Assembly (NCBI RefSeq): GCF_028743515.2
Contig: NZ_CP117969.2
Location: forward strand, 67,001 to 131,000
Direction: 5' to 3'
Length of the DNA stretch: 64,000 bases
Source of the DNA: Imtechella halotolerans
GTDB lineage: Bacteria; Bacteroidota; Bacteroidia; Flavobacteriales; Flavobacteriaceae
Positions 7,915 through 15,790 of the stretch are shown one piece after another. The notes under the pieces are model-generated. The model ran no database searches, was not told where the DNA came from, and saw nothing but the letters and a program-made list of their open reading frames with translations. Numbering within the stretch: the stretch's first letter is position 1; each line of letters starts with the position of its first letter. The translations under genes were made by a program, and so were the position numbers.

Positions 7915-9523
7915 AATATACAGTCCACTTTTTAAAAGTCTTTTTGTAGGGAAGGTTTTCAGTTAAAAAGGAGAGTTCTTCAGGAATTCCTCTTTTGGTT
8001 TTTACTACAATTATTCTTTTTGTATTGGAATAATTAGTTTTCAATCGATCTATATCTTCTTGAAGAGTTAAATCAAATAAATGAGTCTTATATGTTTCAT
8101 CTTTTTGAAACTGAACCTCACGCTGAGTAAGATTGTGTCCGTTATTAAGGGTTACTATCTTTTGATTCGTATAAAATTGTAACGAAGGTAGTAAATCATT
8201 GAAAATGTACAATTGGTGTCCTTTATCAATGGAGTTTATAAAGTTAGCAATAGGCTTCATGCTATTGCTTGTTTCTTCATTTTTTGATAATACTGATGGT
8301 GCTATTATGAGTAATGTAATGGCAATTCCAAGGGTGGTTAAAACTCCCCGATATACCAATTCTTTTGTTTTGGAAAAATAGATTGATATACCAAATACGA
8401 CTAGGTAAATAATCGGCACCCATAAAGGAATGCTTATTAGGGAAGGGAAAAAAGGTAGAACAATGAAAGCGACCCCAATAAGACTTCCATAAATGATGCT
8501 AACTTTATTGAAAACTTCTAGTTGTTTATCGGTAGCTTCCGTAAATATGGAGGCACCTAATATAGCAAGCAAAGGAAAACATGGAAGTATGTAGAAGATT
8601 AATTTTGTTTTGAATATTGAAAATAAGAGAATAATTGCTAGGGTTGCAATAATTAAAATAGATTTTTCATTTCTTTTTGCGATGGATGCTTTAAATTTTT
8701 TACCTGTCAAATAGCCTATAAAAGGCAGCCAAGGTAATGCTACCAGTGGCATTAGTACAAGGTAGAACCAAAATGGTTTGCCCCTATTGAATGCATTCTT
8801 TGAAACAACTCTCTGCACAAGTTGGTCTTTAATAAAGTAATCCAGAATTTTTGGATTTTCCATTATGATTTTTACATACCAAATGGAAGTTAACCCAAAG
8901 AATATCAGTAGTCCAATTATATGATAACCATTGAATGTTGGCTTTTCTTTTTTTATCAGTTTCCATGAACCAATAAACAACAAGACGGGTAAAAGAACTA
9001 AAGGTCCTTTGGTTAAAAAACCCATGGCTATAGCACCATAAAATAGGAAGGTATAGTAAGGGTGTTTTGATTTAGCCTGTAGCCATGAGTAAATTGATAA
9101 CAGAACCCAGGTGGTAAGATAGCTGTCTGTAGTAAGGTTCTTACTTGCCATAATTGCAATAGGGGAAGAGGCGTATAAGAGAGCAGCAATTAATGCTGTT
9201 TTTTTTATGGGAAACAGCCTAAAGGCAATAAGATATACCAGTATTATCTGTATTAGAAAGGATATTTGTAAAAAAAATCGGGCTCCAAACTCATTAACGC
9301 CAAACAATTGATATCCAATAGTTGTGATTTGATAGGTAAATGGAGGTTTGTGATAATGGTAAATACCAAGAAGTGTGGGATGTGCTAGTGTATTATTCTC
9401 GAACATCTCCTTAGATATTTCCGCGTAACGAGCTTCACTAGTTTCAGTTAATCCCCAAAGATGATTATTGATTAACAAAAGTCCTAAAAAACAGAGTGCT
9501 GCAATATAAAGTTTAAGCTTCAT
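7907..9523 (-). CDS. GT39 (ArnT/PMT-like) membrane glycosyltransferase
   Basis: A 538-aa paralogue of the next gene with the same GT-C layout of many membrane segments and a C-terminal periplasmic domain from about residue 420. The first loop, TSEARYAEISKEM near residues 27-39, and YHYHKPPFTYQI near 56-67 match the ArnT/PMT family closely. The Asp of the usual (A/D)DE pair is Ser, leaving the Glu. Two adjacent GT39 genes downstream of a GT2 suggest that two different sugars, or two sites, are added. It overlaps the upstream LAB_N gene by 11 bp. Confidence 0.9.
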   Translation of the reverse strand: MKLKLYIAALCFLGLLLINNHLWGLTETSEARYAEISKEMFENNTLAHPTLLGIYHYHKPPFTYQITTIGYQLFGVNEFGARFFLQISFLIQIILVYLIAFRLFPIKKTALIAALLYASSPIAIMASKNLTTDSYLTTWVLLSIYSWLQAKSKHPYYTFLFYGAIAMGFLTKGPLVLLPVLLFIGSWKLIKKEKPTFNGYHIIGLLIFFGLTSIWYVKIIMENPKILDYFIKDQLVQRVVSKNAFNRGKPFWFYLVLMPLVALPWLPFIGYLTGKKFKASIAKRNEKSILIIATLAIILLFSIFKTKLIFYILPCFPLLAILGASIFTEATDKQLEVFNKVSIIYGSLIGVAFIVLPFFPSLISIPLWVPIIYLVVFGISIYFSKTKELVYRGVLTTLGIAITLLIIAPSVLSKNEETSNSMKPIANFINSIDKGHQLYIFNDLLPSLQFYTNQKIVTLNNGHNLTQREVQFQKDETYKTHLFDLTLQEDIDRLKTNYSNTKRIIVVKTKRGIPEELSFLTENLPYKKTFKKWTVYYE

Positions 9524-10136
9524 TTTTTTTCAAAATCATTAAGTTCCTAGTATATACAATTCCTCCCATAATGTGTCCTGCAAAAAGTACTGGGTCTTTT
9601 CGAATTACAGCATAGACAAGAATTAATAGCGATCCAATTAGGCTTAACATCCAAAAACCAAATGGGAGCATGGATTCTTTTCGTTTTTCAGAATAAAACC
9701 ATTGATAAACAAATCGTAACGTAAATATAGTTTGAGAAACGATCCCAAGCAATATGAGCCAAAAGGGAATAGCTTCGTTTTTAAAGAGATTTTCTATGTC
9801 GTACTGATTGTTGTTAAAATAGTACAAAACTATTAGCACTGGAAAAAGTATAATAAAGTATCTAAATACCTTAGGGAATTTTTTCCAATCTCCTTGAAGT
9901 TGAATATTTCTTATATAGATAAAATACGTGAGTGTTTGGCCGAACATTATTGCAAAATCATGACGTAAATACCCATATACAAATAATAAAAAGGAGGCTA
10001 AAAGGCTAAGTTGCCAAAAAAGGCGTGGAGTTAAAACTTGTTTGCTTCTTTCAGAAACTATCCATTGTACAATGAGCCTACTTGAAAATAGAAGCTGAGC
10101 TAAAAAACCTATTGAGAAAATTATCCAGTTGGACAT
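9513..10136 (-). CDS. membrane protein with two lipid-A-disaccharide synthase N-terminal-like (LAB_N) domains
   Basis: A 207-aa protein made of two copies of the roughly 75-aa LAB_N unit. Copy 1 (residues 1-78) has RLIVQWIVSERSK, LFWQLSLLASF and GQTLTYFIYIRN; copy 2 (about 122-203) has RFVYQWFYSEKRK, GFWMLSLIGS and GHIMGGIVYTRN. Each copy has three membrane helices. LAB_N occurs fused to LpxB in some bacteria or alone beside glycosyltransferases. In this operon a role in moving or presenting a lipid-linked sugar is plausible but not shown. It is not LpxB, since the glycosyltransferase domain is absent. The GT2 gene ends directly upstream with no gap. Confidence 0.85.
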   Translation of the reverse strand: MSNWIIFSIGFLAQLLFSSRLIVQWIVSERSKQVLTPRLFWQLSLLASFLLFVYGYLRHDFAIMFGQTLTYFIYIRNIQLQGDWKKFPKVFRYFIILFPVLIVLYYFNNNQYDIENLFKNEAIPFWLILLGIVSQTIFTLRFVYQWFYSEKRKESMLPFGFWMLSLIGSLLILVYAVIRKDPVLFAGHIMGGIVYTRNLMILKKNEA

Positions 10137-10850
10137 TTAACTTTTTTTTGCTACCGTATAATTAATATACTTTTTTTTCATCCATAAGTAGGCAAAACAA
10201 TCCGCCAGTGGTCCAAGTAATCGGTTCCATAGTCCAAATTTTGCTTGCCCGGCAATTCGAGGGAAATGTTGTACTGGTATCTGAATGATCTTCCCATTTT
10301 GAAGAAGAATCATTGCAGGTAAAAATCGGTGGAGACCTTTAAACATAGGAATGCGTTTTGCATACGCTGTCTTAATAACTTTTAATGGGCAACCCGTATC
10401 ATCCATACCATCATTGGTAAATGCTCTTCGAATTCCATTAGCAATAAGGGAACTCATGTTTTTCACGAACGAATCTTTACGATTGGAACGCACGCCTGTA
10501 ACAAGGTCGTAGTGTTCTATTTGTTCGAGTAGAAGATTAAAATCTTCGGGAGCTGTTTGTAAATCAGAATCAATGTAGCCAACCAATGGTGTGTCAGCAT
10601 GGTCAAACCCAGCTTTAATTGCCGCACTTAAACCACAATTTTTTTCAAATTGAATATAATGGAAATGTGTATTTCGCTCACAAATAGTCTCAATGAAAGT
10701 TTGACTTTTGTCTTTAGAACCATCATTTACAAGGAGTACTTTTGTTTTTTTAGAAGCGATGGAAAGGTACTTTGTTAGTTCGCTTTCCAGACGTTCCATA
10801 TTATCTTCTTCATTGTAAATAGGAACGATTATAGTGAATTGGTAGTCCAT
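10137..10850 (-). CDS. GT2 glycosyltransferase (polyprenyl-phosphate sugar synthase, DPM1/ArnC-like)
   Basis: Family 2 transferase with IIVPIYNEEDNMERL near the N terminus, LVNDGSKDKS near residue 45 and the DxD metal site in YIDSDLQTAPED near 95. The later GCPLKVIKT and RFLPAMILLQN segments resemble DPM1/ArnC enzymes, which put a sugar on dolichyl or undecaprenyl phosphate. Unlike ArnC it has no clear pair of C-terminal membrane helices. An in-frame TTG lies at 10859, but the ATG at 10850 is preferred. It is the first gene of a five-gene operon and has an exact -7 element 22 bases upstream. Confidence 0.9.
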   Translation of the reverse strand: MDYQFTIIVPIYNEEDNMERLESELTKYLSIASKKTKVLLVNDGSKDKSQTFIETICERNTHFHYIQFEKNCGLSAAIKAGFDHADTPLVGYIDSDLQTAPEDFNLLLEQIEHYDLVTGVRSNRKDSFVKNMSSLIANGIRRAFTNDGMDDTGCPLKVIKTAYAKRIPMFKGLHRFLPAMILLQNGKIIQIPVQHFPRIAGQAKFGLWNRLLGPLADCFAYLWMKKKYINYTVAKKS

Positions 10851-10871
10851 TTTTGGCAAATCAATTTAATG

Positions 10872-10879
10872 CAAATGTA
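10872..10879 (-). promoter_or_regulatory. -7 promoter element of the GT2/LAB_N/GT39 operon
   Basis: On the minus strand this reads TACATTTG, an exact TAnnTTTG match, 21 bases before the GT2 ATG. It lies in the 44-base gap after meaB, so the glycosylation operon is transcribed separately from meaB. Confidence 0.55.
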
Positions 10880-10894
10880 GGTTTTTTTAACATT

Positions 10895-11989
10895 TTACTC
10901 TATAATTGGTTTATATAATTCTAATAATCGTTGTGCTGCGGCAAAGGGGGTTGTTTTGTTGAGTTCCAATGCTTCTAACTCGATAGGCATGTTTTTTTGT
11001 ATTTCGGGATGTTCATAAAACGCTGCTTTTAAACGTTCTTCAATAGTTTGCCAAAGCCAGTATTTCTGTTGTTGAACTCTATTTTTGGTAAAAAAACCAG
11101 TCGAATTTTGTTGTTCTATAAACAGCCTAATAAGTTCCCAAATGACATCAATGCCTTTATTTTCAATTGCCGATGCAGTGAGTACCTTTGGGACCCAACC
11201 ATTTTTTTTAGGTGGAAATAAATGAAGAGCTCTATTGAATTCTACCTTGGCTCTTTGGGTTGCTTCCAGGTTTTTCCCGTCTGCTTTATTAATAACTATG
11301 GCATCAGCCATCTCCATAATTCCACGTTTAATACCTTGTAGTTCATCTCCAGCACCAGCTAACTTTAGAAGCAGGAAAAAATCAACCATACTATGTACTG
11401 CGGTTTCGCTTTGACCTACTCCTACAGTTTCTATTAATATGGTATCAAAGCCAGCAGCTTCGCACAAAATAATGGTTTCTCTAGTTTTTCTAGCGACTCC
11501 TCCTAAGGAATCTCCAGCGGCTGAAGGCCGTATATAGGCATTTGGATTGTTGACCAAGGTTTCCATCCGGGTTTTATCACCTAATATACTTCCTTTACTC
11601 AGGCTGCTACTTGGATCTACAGCTAATACAGCTACTTTTTTTCCTAGAGAAGTTAGGTAGTTTCCAAATGATTCAATAAAAGTACTTTTTCCCACTCCTG
11701 GAACTCCTGTAATGCCAATACGAATTGAATTATTGGCGTAGGGAAGACATGAATTAATTACCTCTCTGGCAAGCTCCTGATGAGCAGGTAAGGTGCTCTC
11801 GACATAGGTAATGGCTCTACTTAAAAGCGTAATATCTCCTTTAATTATTCGTTCAGTGAGTGTTTTAGCTGATAGTTTTCTTTTCCTAAGTTGCTGAAAT
11901 CTTGCAACAGCTTTGGGGTCAGTATTTTCCAAAGGAGATATTCCTTTTTTTTCGTGTAAAGCGCTTTTATGTGTATCTTTTAATGCCAC
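10895..11989 (-). CDS. meaB: methylmalonyl-CoA mutase-associated GTPase MeaB
   Basis: A G3E-family P-loop GTPase that guards adenosylcobalamin loading and prevents inactivation of methylmalonyl-CoA mutase. The Walker A is GITGVPGVGKSTF near residues 95-107, followed by AVDPSSSLSKGSILGDKTRM near 145, the switch region ETVGVGQSE near 187, and the guanine-specificity NKAD near 233. Its 364 aa fits the family. The start is GTG at 11989, since no suitable ATG lies nearby. The mutase subunits are not in the window, but a cobalamin adenosyltransferase is present at 21005-21577. Confidence 0.93.
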   Translation of the reverse strand: MALKDTHKSALHEKKGISPLENTDPKAVARFQQLRKRKLSAKTLTERIIKGDITLLSRAITYVESTLPAHQELAREVINSCLPYANNSIRIGITGVPGVGKSTFIESFGNYLTSLGKKVAVLAVDPSSSLSKGSILGDKTRMETLVNNPNAYIRPSAAGDSLGGVARKTRETIILCEAAGFDTILIETVGVGQSETAVHSMVDFFLLLKLAGAGDELQGIKRGIMEMADAIVINKADGKNLEATQRAKVEFNRALHLFPPKKNGWVPKVLTASAIENKGIDVIWELIRLFIEQQNSTGFFTKNRVQQQKYWLWQTIEERLKAAFYEHPEIQKNMPIELEALELNKTTPFAAAQRLLELYKPIIE

Positions 11990-12036
11990 TAGGTAGAATT
12001 ATAGATTAAAAATAATACAAATTTTTGGGGCAACTT

Positions 12037-12062
12037 GCAACGAAGTCAAAAATGTGTCGTCT
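12037..12062 (+). promoter_or_regulatory. probable ECF-sigma promoter (autoregulatory) upstream of the sigma gene
   Basis: GCAAC at 12037-12041 and GTCGTCT at 12056-12062 sit 42 bases before the sigma gene start. Measured as AAC to CGTC the spacing is 16, as in typical ECF promoters (-35 AAC, -10 CGTC). It differs completely from the TAnnTTTG element used elsewhere in the window, so the downstream sigma factor probably activates its own operon. Confidence 0.6.
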
Positions 12063-12103
12063 TTATAAGCGAACAACAATCGTAACCATTAGAAACAGCC
12101 GGC

Positions 12104-12649
12104 ATGTTTCAAACCGACCTGATCAAAAAATGTAAACAAAACGACCGTAAAGCTCAAATGGAGTTGTACACGCAGTATTGTGATGCCATGTATTCTGTTG
12201 CCTTACGTTACGTAAAAAATGAAGATGATGCGGAAGATGTAGTTCAAGAAGCATTTATCAAGGCGTTTAGAAAATTAGATCAATATAGGGCCGAAGTGGC
12301 TTTTGGTGCATGGCTTAAGCGTATTGTCATTAATAAGAGTATTGATTTCTTAAAGACTAGAGAAGATGATTTGGTAGCTATGAATGAGAGTTATCTACGC
12401 ATTTCATCGGAAGATGAGGATTGGTCTTTAGATGAAGGGATAGCCGCTCAAGAAGTGAAAAGGGTAATTGAACAATTGCCGGTAAAATATGGGAATGTGC
12501 TAAAACTATTTCTGATTGAGGGATATGATCATGCAGAAATTGCAGAAATTATGGATGTTACTGAAACAGTGTCACGTACACTTTTATTTCGAGGAAAAAA
12601 CAAAGTAAAGGAAGTTTTAAAAAGCAGAAAAAATGTCACAAGATCTTAG
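12104..12649 (+). CDS. ECF-type RNA polymerase sigma factor
   Basis: A 181-aa sigma-70 family protein. Region 2 (about residues 25-90) contains YVKNEDDAEDVVQEAFIKAF and WLKRIVINKSIDFLK, and region 4 (about 125-175) contains LPVKYGNVLKLFLIEGYDHA and the helix-turn-helix IAEIMDVTETVSRTLLFRGK. There is no sigma region 1 or 3, which makes it an ECF factor. The next gene overlaps by 17 bp and is a membrane protein of anti-sigma type, and the third gene is an envelope protein. An ECF-like promoter precedes it. The signal it senses is unknown. Confidence 0.93.
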   Translation: MFQTDLIKKCKQNDRKAQMELYTQYCDAMYSVALRYVKNEDDAEDVVQEAFIKAFRKLDQYRAEVAFGAWLKRIVINKSIDFLKTREDDLVAMNESYLRISSEDEDWSLDEGIAAQEVKRVIEQLPVKYGNVLKLFLIEGYDHAEIAEIMDVTETVSRTLLFRGKNKVKEVLKSRKNVTRS

Positions 12650-13238
12650 AGAACTTTTTAGAAAGGAAGCTGAAAACTCTTCTGAATTGTCAATGAAGAA
12701 AGGGCATAAAGACCGATTTTATAAGCGATTAGAAAAGAACTTTCCATTTGAAACCAACAGGAGAAAGACCTCTTTAATTATTGTAAAAATAGCCGCTACC
12801 TGGGTCGTATTGTTTGGATTGGGAGCATTGGCCTATCATTTTTATACTAAAAATCCTCCTCCAATTGAAGTCGTAAATAGGGATGCTGAAAATTCATTAC
12901 ATAAGGAGAATTCAACTATTCAACTAGGAGACCTGTCTCCAGACTTGAAGAAAGTTGAGGAATTTTATTTAGCTAGCATTAATTATGAATTATCGGAATT
13001 GGAAATGTCAGATGGAAATAAAAAACTTATTGATGAATTCATGCAGCGCCTTTTGACACTAAACGATGAGTATGAGTTTTTAATTAAGGAACTCAATAGC
13101 ATAGGTCCGAATAACCAAACGGTCACAGCACTAATAGAAAACTTAAAATTACGGTTGCAATTGTTGTATCAGTTAAAAGAAAAGTTAAACGAACTAAAAA
13201 CAACAAGAAATGAAGCACATTATGAGGAGCAAATTTAA
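12633..13238 (+). CDS. putative anti-sigma factor (single-pass membrane protein)
   Basis: A 201-aa protein with an N-terminal cytoplasmic part of about 45 aa containing KKGHKDRFYKRLEK, one membrane helix near residues 48-68, and a mostly helical periplasmic domain with charged heptad-like stretches (residues about 100-195). It lacks the zinc-binding HxxxCxxC motif of ZAS anti-sigma factors. The anti-sigma assignment rests on topology and on the 17-bp overlap with the ECF sigma gene. The G-H-x-x-R-F-x-x-x-L pattern is one I associate with proteins beside sigma factors in Bacteroidota. Confidence 0.7.
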   Translation: MSQDLRELFRKEAENSSELSMKKGHKDRFYKRLEKNFPFETNRRKTSLIIVKIAATWVVLFGLGALAYHFYTKNPPPIEVVNRDAENSLHKENSTIQLGDLSPDLKKVEEFYLASINYELSELEMSDGNKKLIDEFMQRLLTLNDEYEFLIKELNSIGPNNQTVTALIENLKLRLQLLYQLKEKLNELKTTRNEAHYEEQI

Positions 13239-14607
13239 TCCTATATGGATTGCATTGTTTATAGCTGGGACGAGTTTTGCTCAAGTACAGACTAAAACAT
13301 TTAAAGAGACCTTTGAGGTTAAACCTGAAGTAAGTATCGAACTTAATACGAGTCATGCTAATATCGAATTTGTGACTTGGGATAAGAACATAGTTGAAGT
13401 AGAAGCCGTGTACCAAATGGAAGGTGTCTCAAAAGAAGAAGCTGAAAAGTTTTTTTCTACTATAGGATTTACTGCCATAGGGAATAGTAATATGATTACT
13501 ATTAGTACCCAGGCTCACCATTCTAATGAAAACTCATGGAGTTTTAATATGACGGTTCCTGATTTCAAATTTGATTTTAAGTCATTAAATGTTCCATCCA
13601 TGCCCCCAATGACACTAATGCCCCCACCACCACCACCCGTGCCTTCTTCCAGGTTTGATTATGATGCCTATAAAAAGGAGGGTGATAAGTATCTAGAAAG
13701 GTGGAAAAAGGAGTATCAAGAAAAGTTTGATAAGGATTACAAGGGAAAGATTGAAAAATGGCGAAAGCAATTTGAAGAGCAACAAAATCAGATGGCTAAA
13801 GAATATGCAAAATTCAGCGAGGAACGTTCTAAAATGATGAAGGACAGGGTTGAAGAGTTGTCAAAGAAAAATGTAGAGTTGGCTAAAGCCCGTGAGGAAA
13901 CTAGAAAAATTAATGAAGAGGTACAGAAAGGATTGCCAAGGACAGAGGCTAACGTTTACTACTTTAGAACTGATGATGTGGATAAAAGTCTTAAAGTTAT
14001 AAAAACGATTAGGGTAAAAATGCCTAAAAGTGCGAAGCTAAAAATGAATGTACGTCATGGTGAGGTGACCATAGCAGCAACTATAAAGAATGTACAAGCA
14101 ACCTTGTCTCATACAAGGTTGCTTGCATACCAAATCGACGGGAGTCAAACACGAATAGAGGCTTCTTACTCTCCAATACTAGTTAAAAATTGGAATGATG
14201 GGTTATTGCGTGTAAATTTTGCCAATGAAGTAGCACTTACCAATGTATTTAATCTACAATTAGATGCGAACTCCTCTGAAGTTGCCATTACTAATCTTAA
14301 AAGAAATGCGGAATTAAATGGTTATTTAGGGTCTCTTGCGATTAATCATATTGCCTCTGATTTTAAGACTTTGCAAATGGAATTATCAAGTACGGATACC
14401 TATGTGTCATTACCTAATACCTCCTTTATTTTTCAGTATAGAGGAACTATGTCCTCGATTAAATACCCAGAAGTTTTAAGGTTAACTAGCAAAGATGAGG
14501 CGGGAACTACTATTGTGGAGGATATACAAAGAGATAAATCTACCACTAAGGAAATAAAAATTAATGCACGTTATAGCAAAGTTGAGTTAGAACAAAAGCG
14601 GATTTAA
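13210..14607 (+). CDS. secreted DUF4097-like protein with proline-rich and coiled-coil segments
   Basis: A 465-aa exported protein. The signal peptide (FNPIWIALFIAGTSFA) is followed by a beta-rich part, a proline run (MPPPPPPVPS near residue 140), a highly charged coiled coil (about 150-245, rich in E/K with MAKEYAKFSEERSKMMKDR), and a C-terminal beta-rich region resembling DUF4097 putative adhesin repeats. It overlaps the anti-sigma gene; the start may be the ATG at 13210 or at 13222. It is the likely effector or sensor of the ECF module. Its stop overlaps msrA's by 4 bp, and an intragenic perfect hairpin lies at 14095-14125. Confidence 0.75.
   Translation: MKHIMRSKFNPIWIALFIAGTSFAQVQTKTFKETFEVKPEVSIELNTSHANIEFVTWDKNIVEVEAVYQMEGVSKEEAEKFFSTIGFTAIGNSNMITISTQAHHSNENSWSFNMTVPDFKFDFKSLNVPSMPPMTLMPPPPPPVPSSRFDYDAYKKEGDKYLERWKKEYQEKFDKDYKGKIEKWRKQFEEQQNQMAKEYAKFSEERSKMMKDRVEELSKKNVELAKAREETRKINEEVQKGLPRTEANVYYFRTDDVDKSLKVIKTIRVKMPKSAKLKMNVRHGEVTIAATIKNVQATLSHTRLLAYQIDGSQTRIEASYSPILVKNWNDGLLRVNFANEVALTNVFNLQLDANSSEVAITNLKRNAELNGYLGSLAINHIASDFKTLQMELSSTDTYVSLPNTSFIFQYRGTMSSIKYPEVLRLTSKDEAGTTIVEDIQRDKSTTKEIKINARYSKVELEQKRI
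14095..14125. repeat. perfect 13-bp inverted repeat inside a coding sequence
   Basis: CAAGCAACCTTGT at 14095-14107 and its exact reverse complement at 14113-14125 flank a 5-base loop, CTCAT. No T-run follows, so it does not look like a standard terminator. It encodes part of the DUF4097-like protein (around VQATLSHTRLLAY). Confidence 0.9.
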
Positions 14608-15254
14608 CTATGTTTTTTTTTAAGTAGTTCTGGATATTTTCTTTGAAAGCGCTGCAGTCTAGGAATCGATACATTCTTTACATAAGGATTAGTAGGATTG
14701 CGTTTTTCAAAATTCTGGTGATACTCTTCAGCAGGCCAAAACTTCATAAATGGAATTACCTGGGTAACAATTTTCTGTTTGTAGATTTTTTTACTTTCTA
14801 AATCACTAATATACTTTTCGATAATTTTCTTTTCATTGTCATTTTGGTAGAAGGCAATAGATCTATATTGTGGGCCATAATCTGGTCCTTGTTGGTTTTT
14901 TGTGGTAGGGTCATGTGAACCAAAGAAAACTTTTACAAGTGTTTCAAAAGAAATTATTTTAGGATCATAGTGTACTTCTACCGCTTCAGCATGCGAAGTT
15001 TTTCCGCTGCTTACCTGTTTATACGTAGGATTGGGCTCAGTGCCTCCAGAATAACCAGAAATAACTTCGTCAACCCCTTTTACACTTTCAAAAATAGCTT
15101 CAACACACCAAAAGCAACCACTAGCGAAATACGCCTTTTTTAGCTTGCTTTGAGTGGAAGAAGTAGTTCTATCTTTTTTTTCAATTTGGCCTGAACACGA
15201 AAATGATCCTGTAATTATAAATAAAAGTATTACCCATTTTATAAGTCGTTCCAT
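14604..15254 (-). CDS. msrA: peptide methionine sulfoxide reductase A, exported lipoprotein
   Basis: Reduces methionine-S-sulfoxide in proteins. The catalytic motif GCFWC places the nucleophilic Cys at residue 47, followed by VEAIFESVKGVDEVISGYSG and the family segments TSHAEAVEVHYDP and DYGPQYRS. The N terminus is a lipoprotein signal with a lipobox ending at C20 (GSFSC), so this MsrA is probably anchored outside the cytoplasm. There is no MsrB domain fused. The start is the ATG at 15254. It is convergent with the ECF operon with a 4-bp stop overlap. Confidence 0.93.
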   Translation of the reverse strand: MERLIKWVILLFIITGSFSCSGQIEKKDRTTSSTQSKLKKAYFASGCFWCVEAIFESVKGVDEVISGYSGGTEPNPTYKQVSSGKTSHAEAVEVHYDPKIISFETLVKVFFGSHDPTTKNQQGPDYGPQYRSIAFYQNDNEKKIIEKYISDLESKKIYKQKIVTQVIPFMKFWPAEEYHQNFEKRNPTNPYVKNVSIPRLQRFQRKYPELLKKKHS

Positions 15255-15304
15255 TATTTTAAGATGGTTTTAGGTTTATTAAAGAATCGTGTAGTAAAGA
15301 AATT

Positions 15305-15778
15305 TTATTTTTTCTTTCTTAAAAACAAAGCTATAATAGCTGAAGTAACGGCCCCCATTAAAGGAACAGTAATGAGCGATTGCAATAGGTAGTTATTGAA
15401 TGTAAAGTAATTCTCTGCTTCATATAAAGACATTTTATTATTCGTTACTGCCCACTGGATAGTGTTGTTGAAAAATTCAGGCATGATCCATTTTAATGTA
15501 ATATACAGACTTAATGGGGTTAGAATAAATATATAACCAGTCATTAGTATTCCAAATGAAAAGCCTTTTTTCCATGGTAGCACTCCTCCTAAGTTTTTAC
15601 GTTTTGCCTTCATGGCTAGGATATAAATGGTGATGGCTAATACGGCAAAAATGTTCGTGAAATAAGGAAATTTATCAATGTGCGTTGAGGTCAGGCCGGT
15701 AACTTTTTCTAGGAGAGACCAAAAAAGAGTAGCCATAGTGAAAATCAATGCCCATTTTATTTCTAGTTTTAAATTCAT
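15305..15778 (-). CDS. DUF4199-type membrane protein
   Basis: A 157-aa protein with four membrane helices (about residues 8-26, 40-57, 70-95 and 130-152) and a short basic C-terminal end (LRKKK). The pattern of a WALIFT first helix and LPWKKGFSFGILMTGY before the third helix matches the DUF4199 family, common in Bacteroidota and of unknown function. It lies 12 bases downstream of the hydroxylase gene on the same strand, so the two are probably co-transcribed. Confidence 0.75.
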   Translation of the reverse strand: MNLKLEIKWALIFTMATLFWSLLEKVTGLTSTHIDKFPYFTNIFAVLAITIYILAMKAKRKNLGGVLPWKKGFSFGILMTGYIFILTPLSLYITLKWIMPEFFNNTIQWAVTNNKMSLYEAENYFTFNNYLLQSLITVPLMGAVTSAIIALFLRKKK

Positions 15779-15790
15779 TTGTAGGGGATT

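Noticed and set aside
13621-13650. CCACCACCACC run as a possible simple-sequence phase-variation tract
   Set aside because: It encodes the proline run of the DUF4097-like protein, is short and interrupted, and in-frame repeat changes would not switch the gene off.
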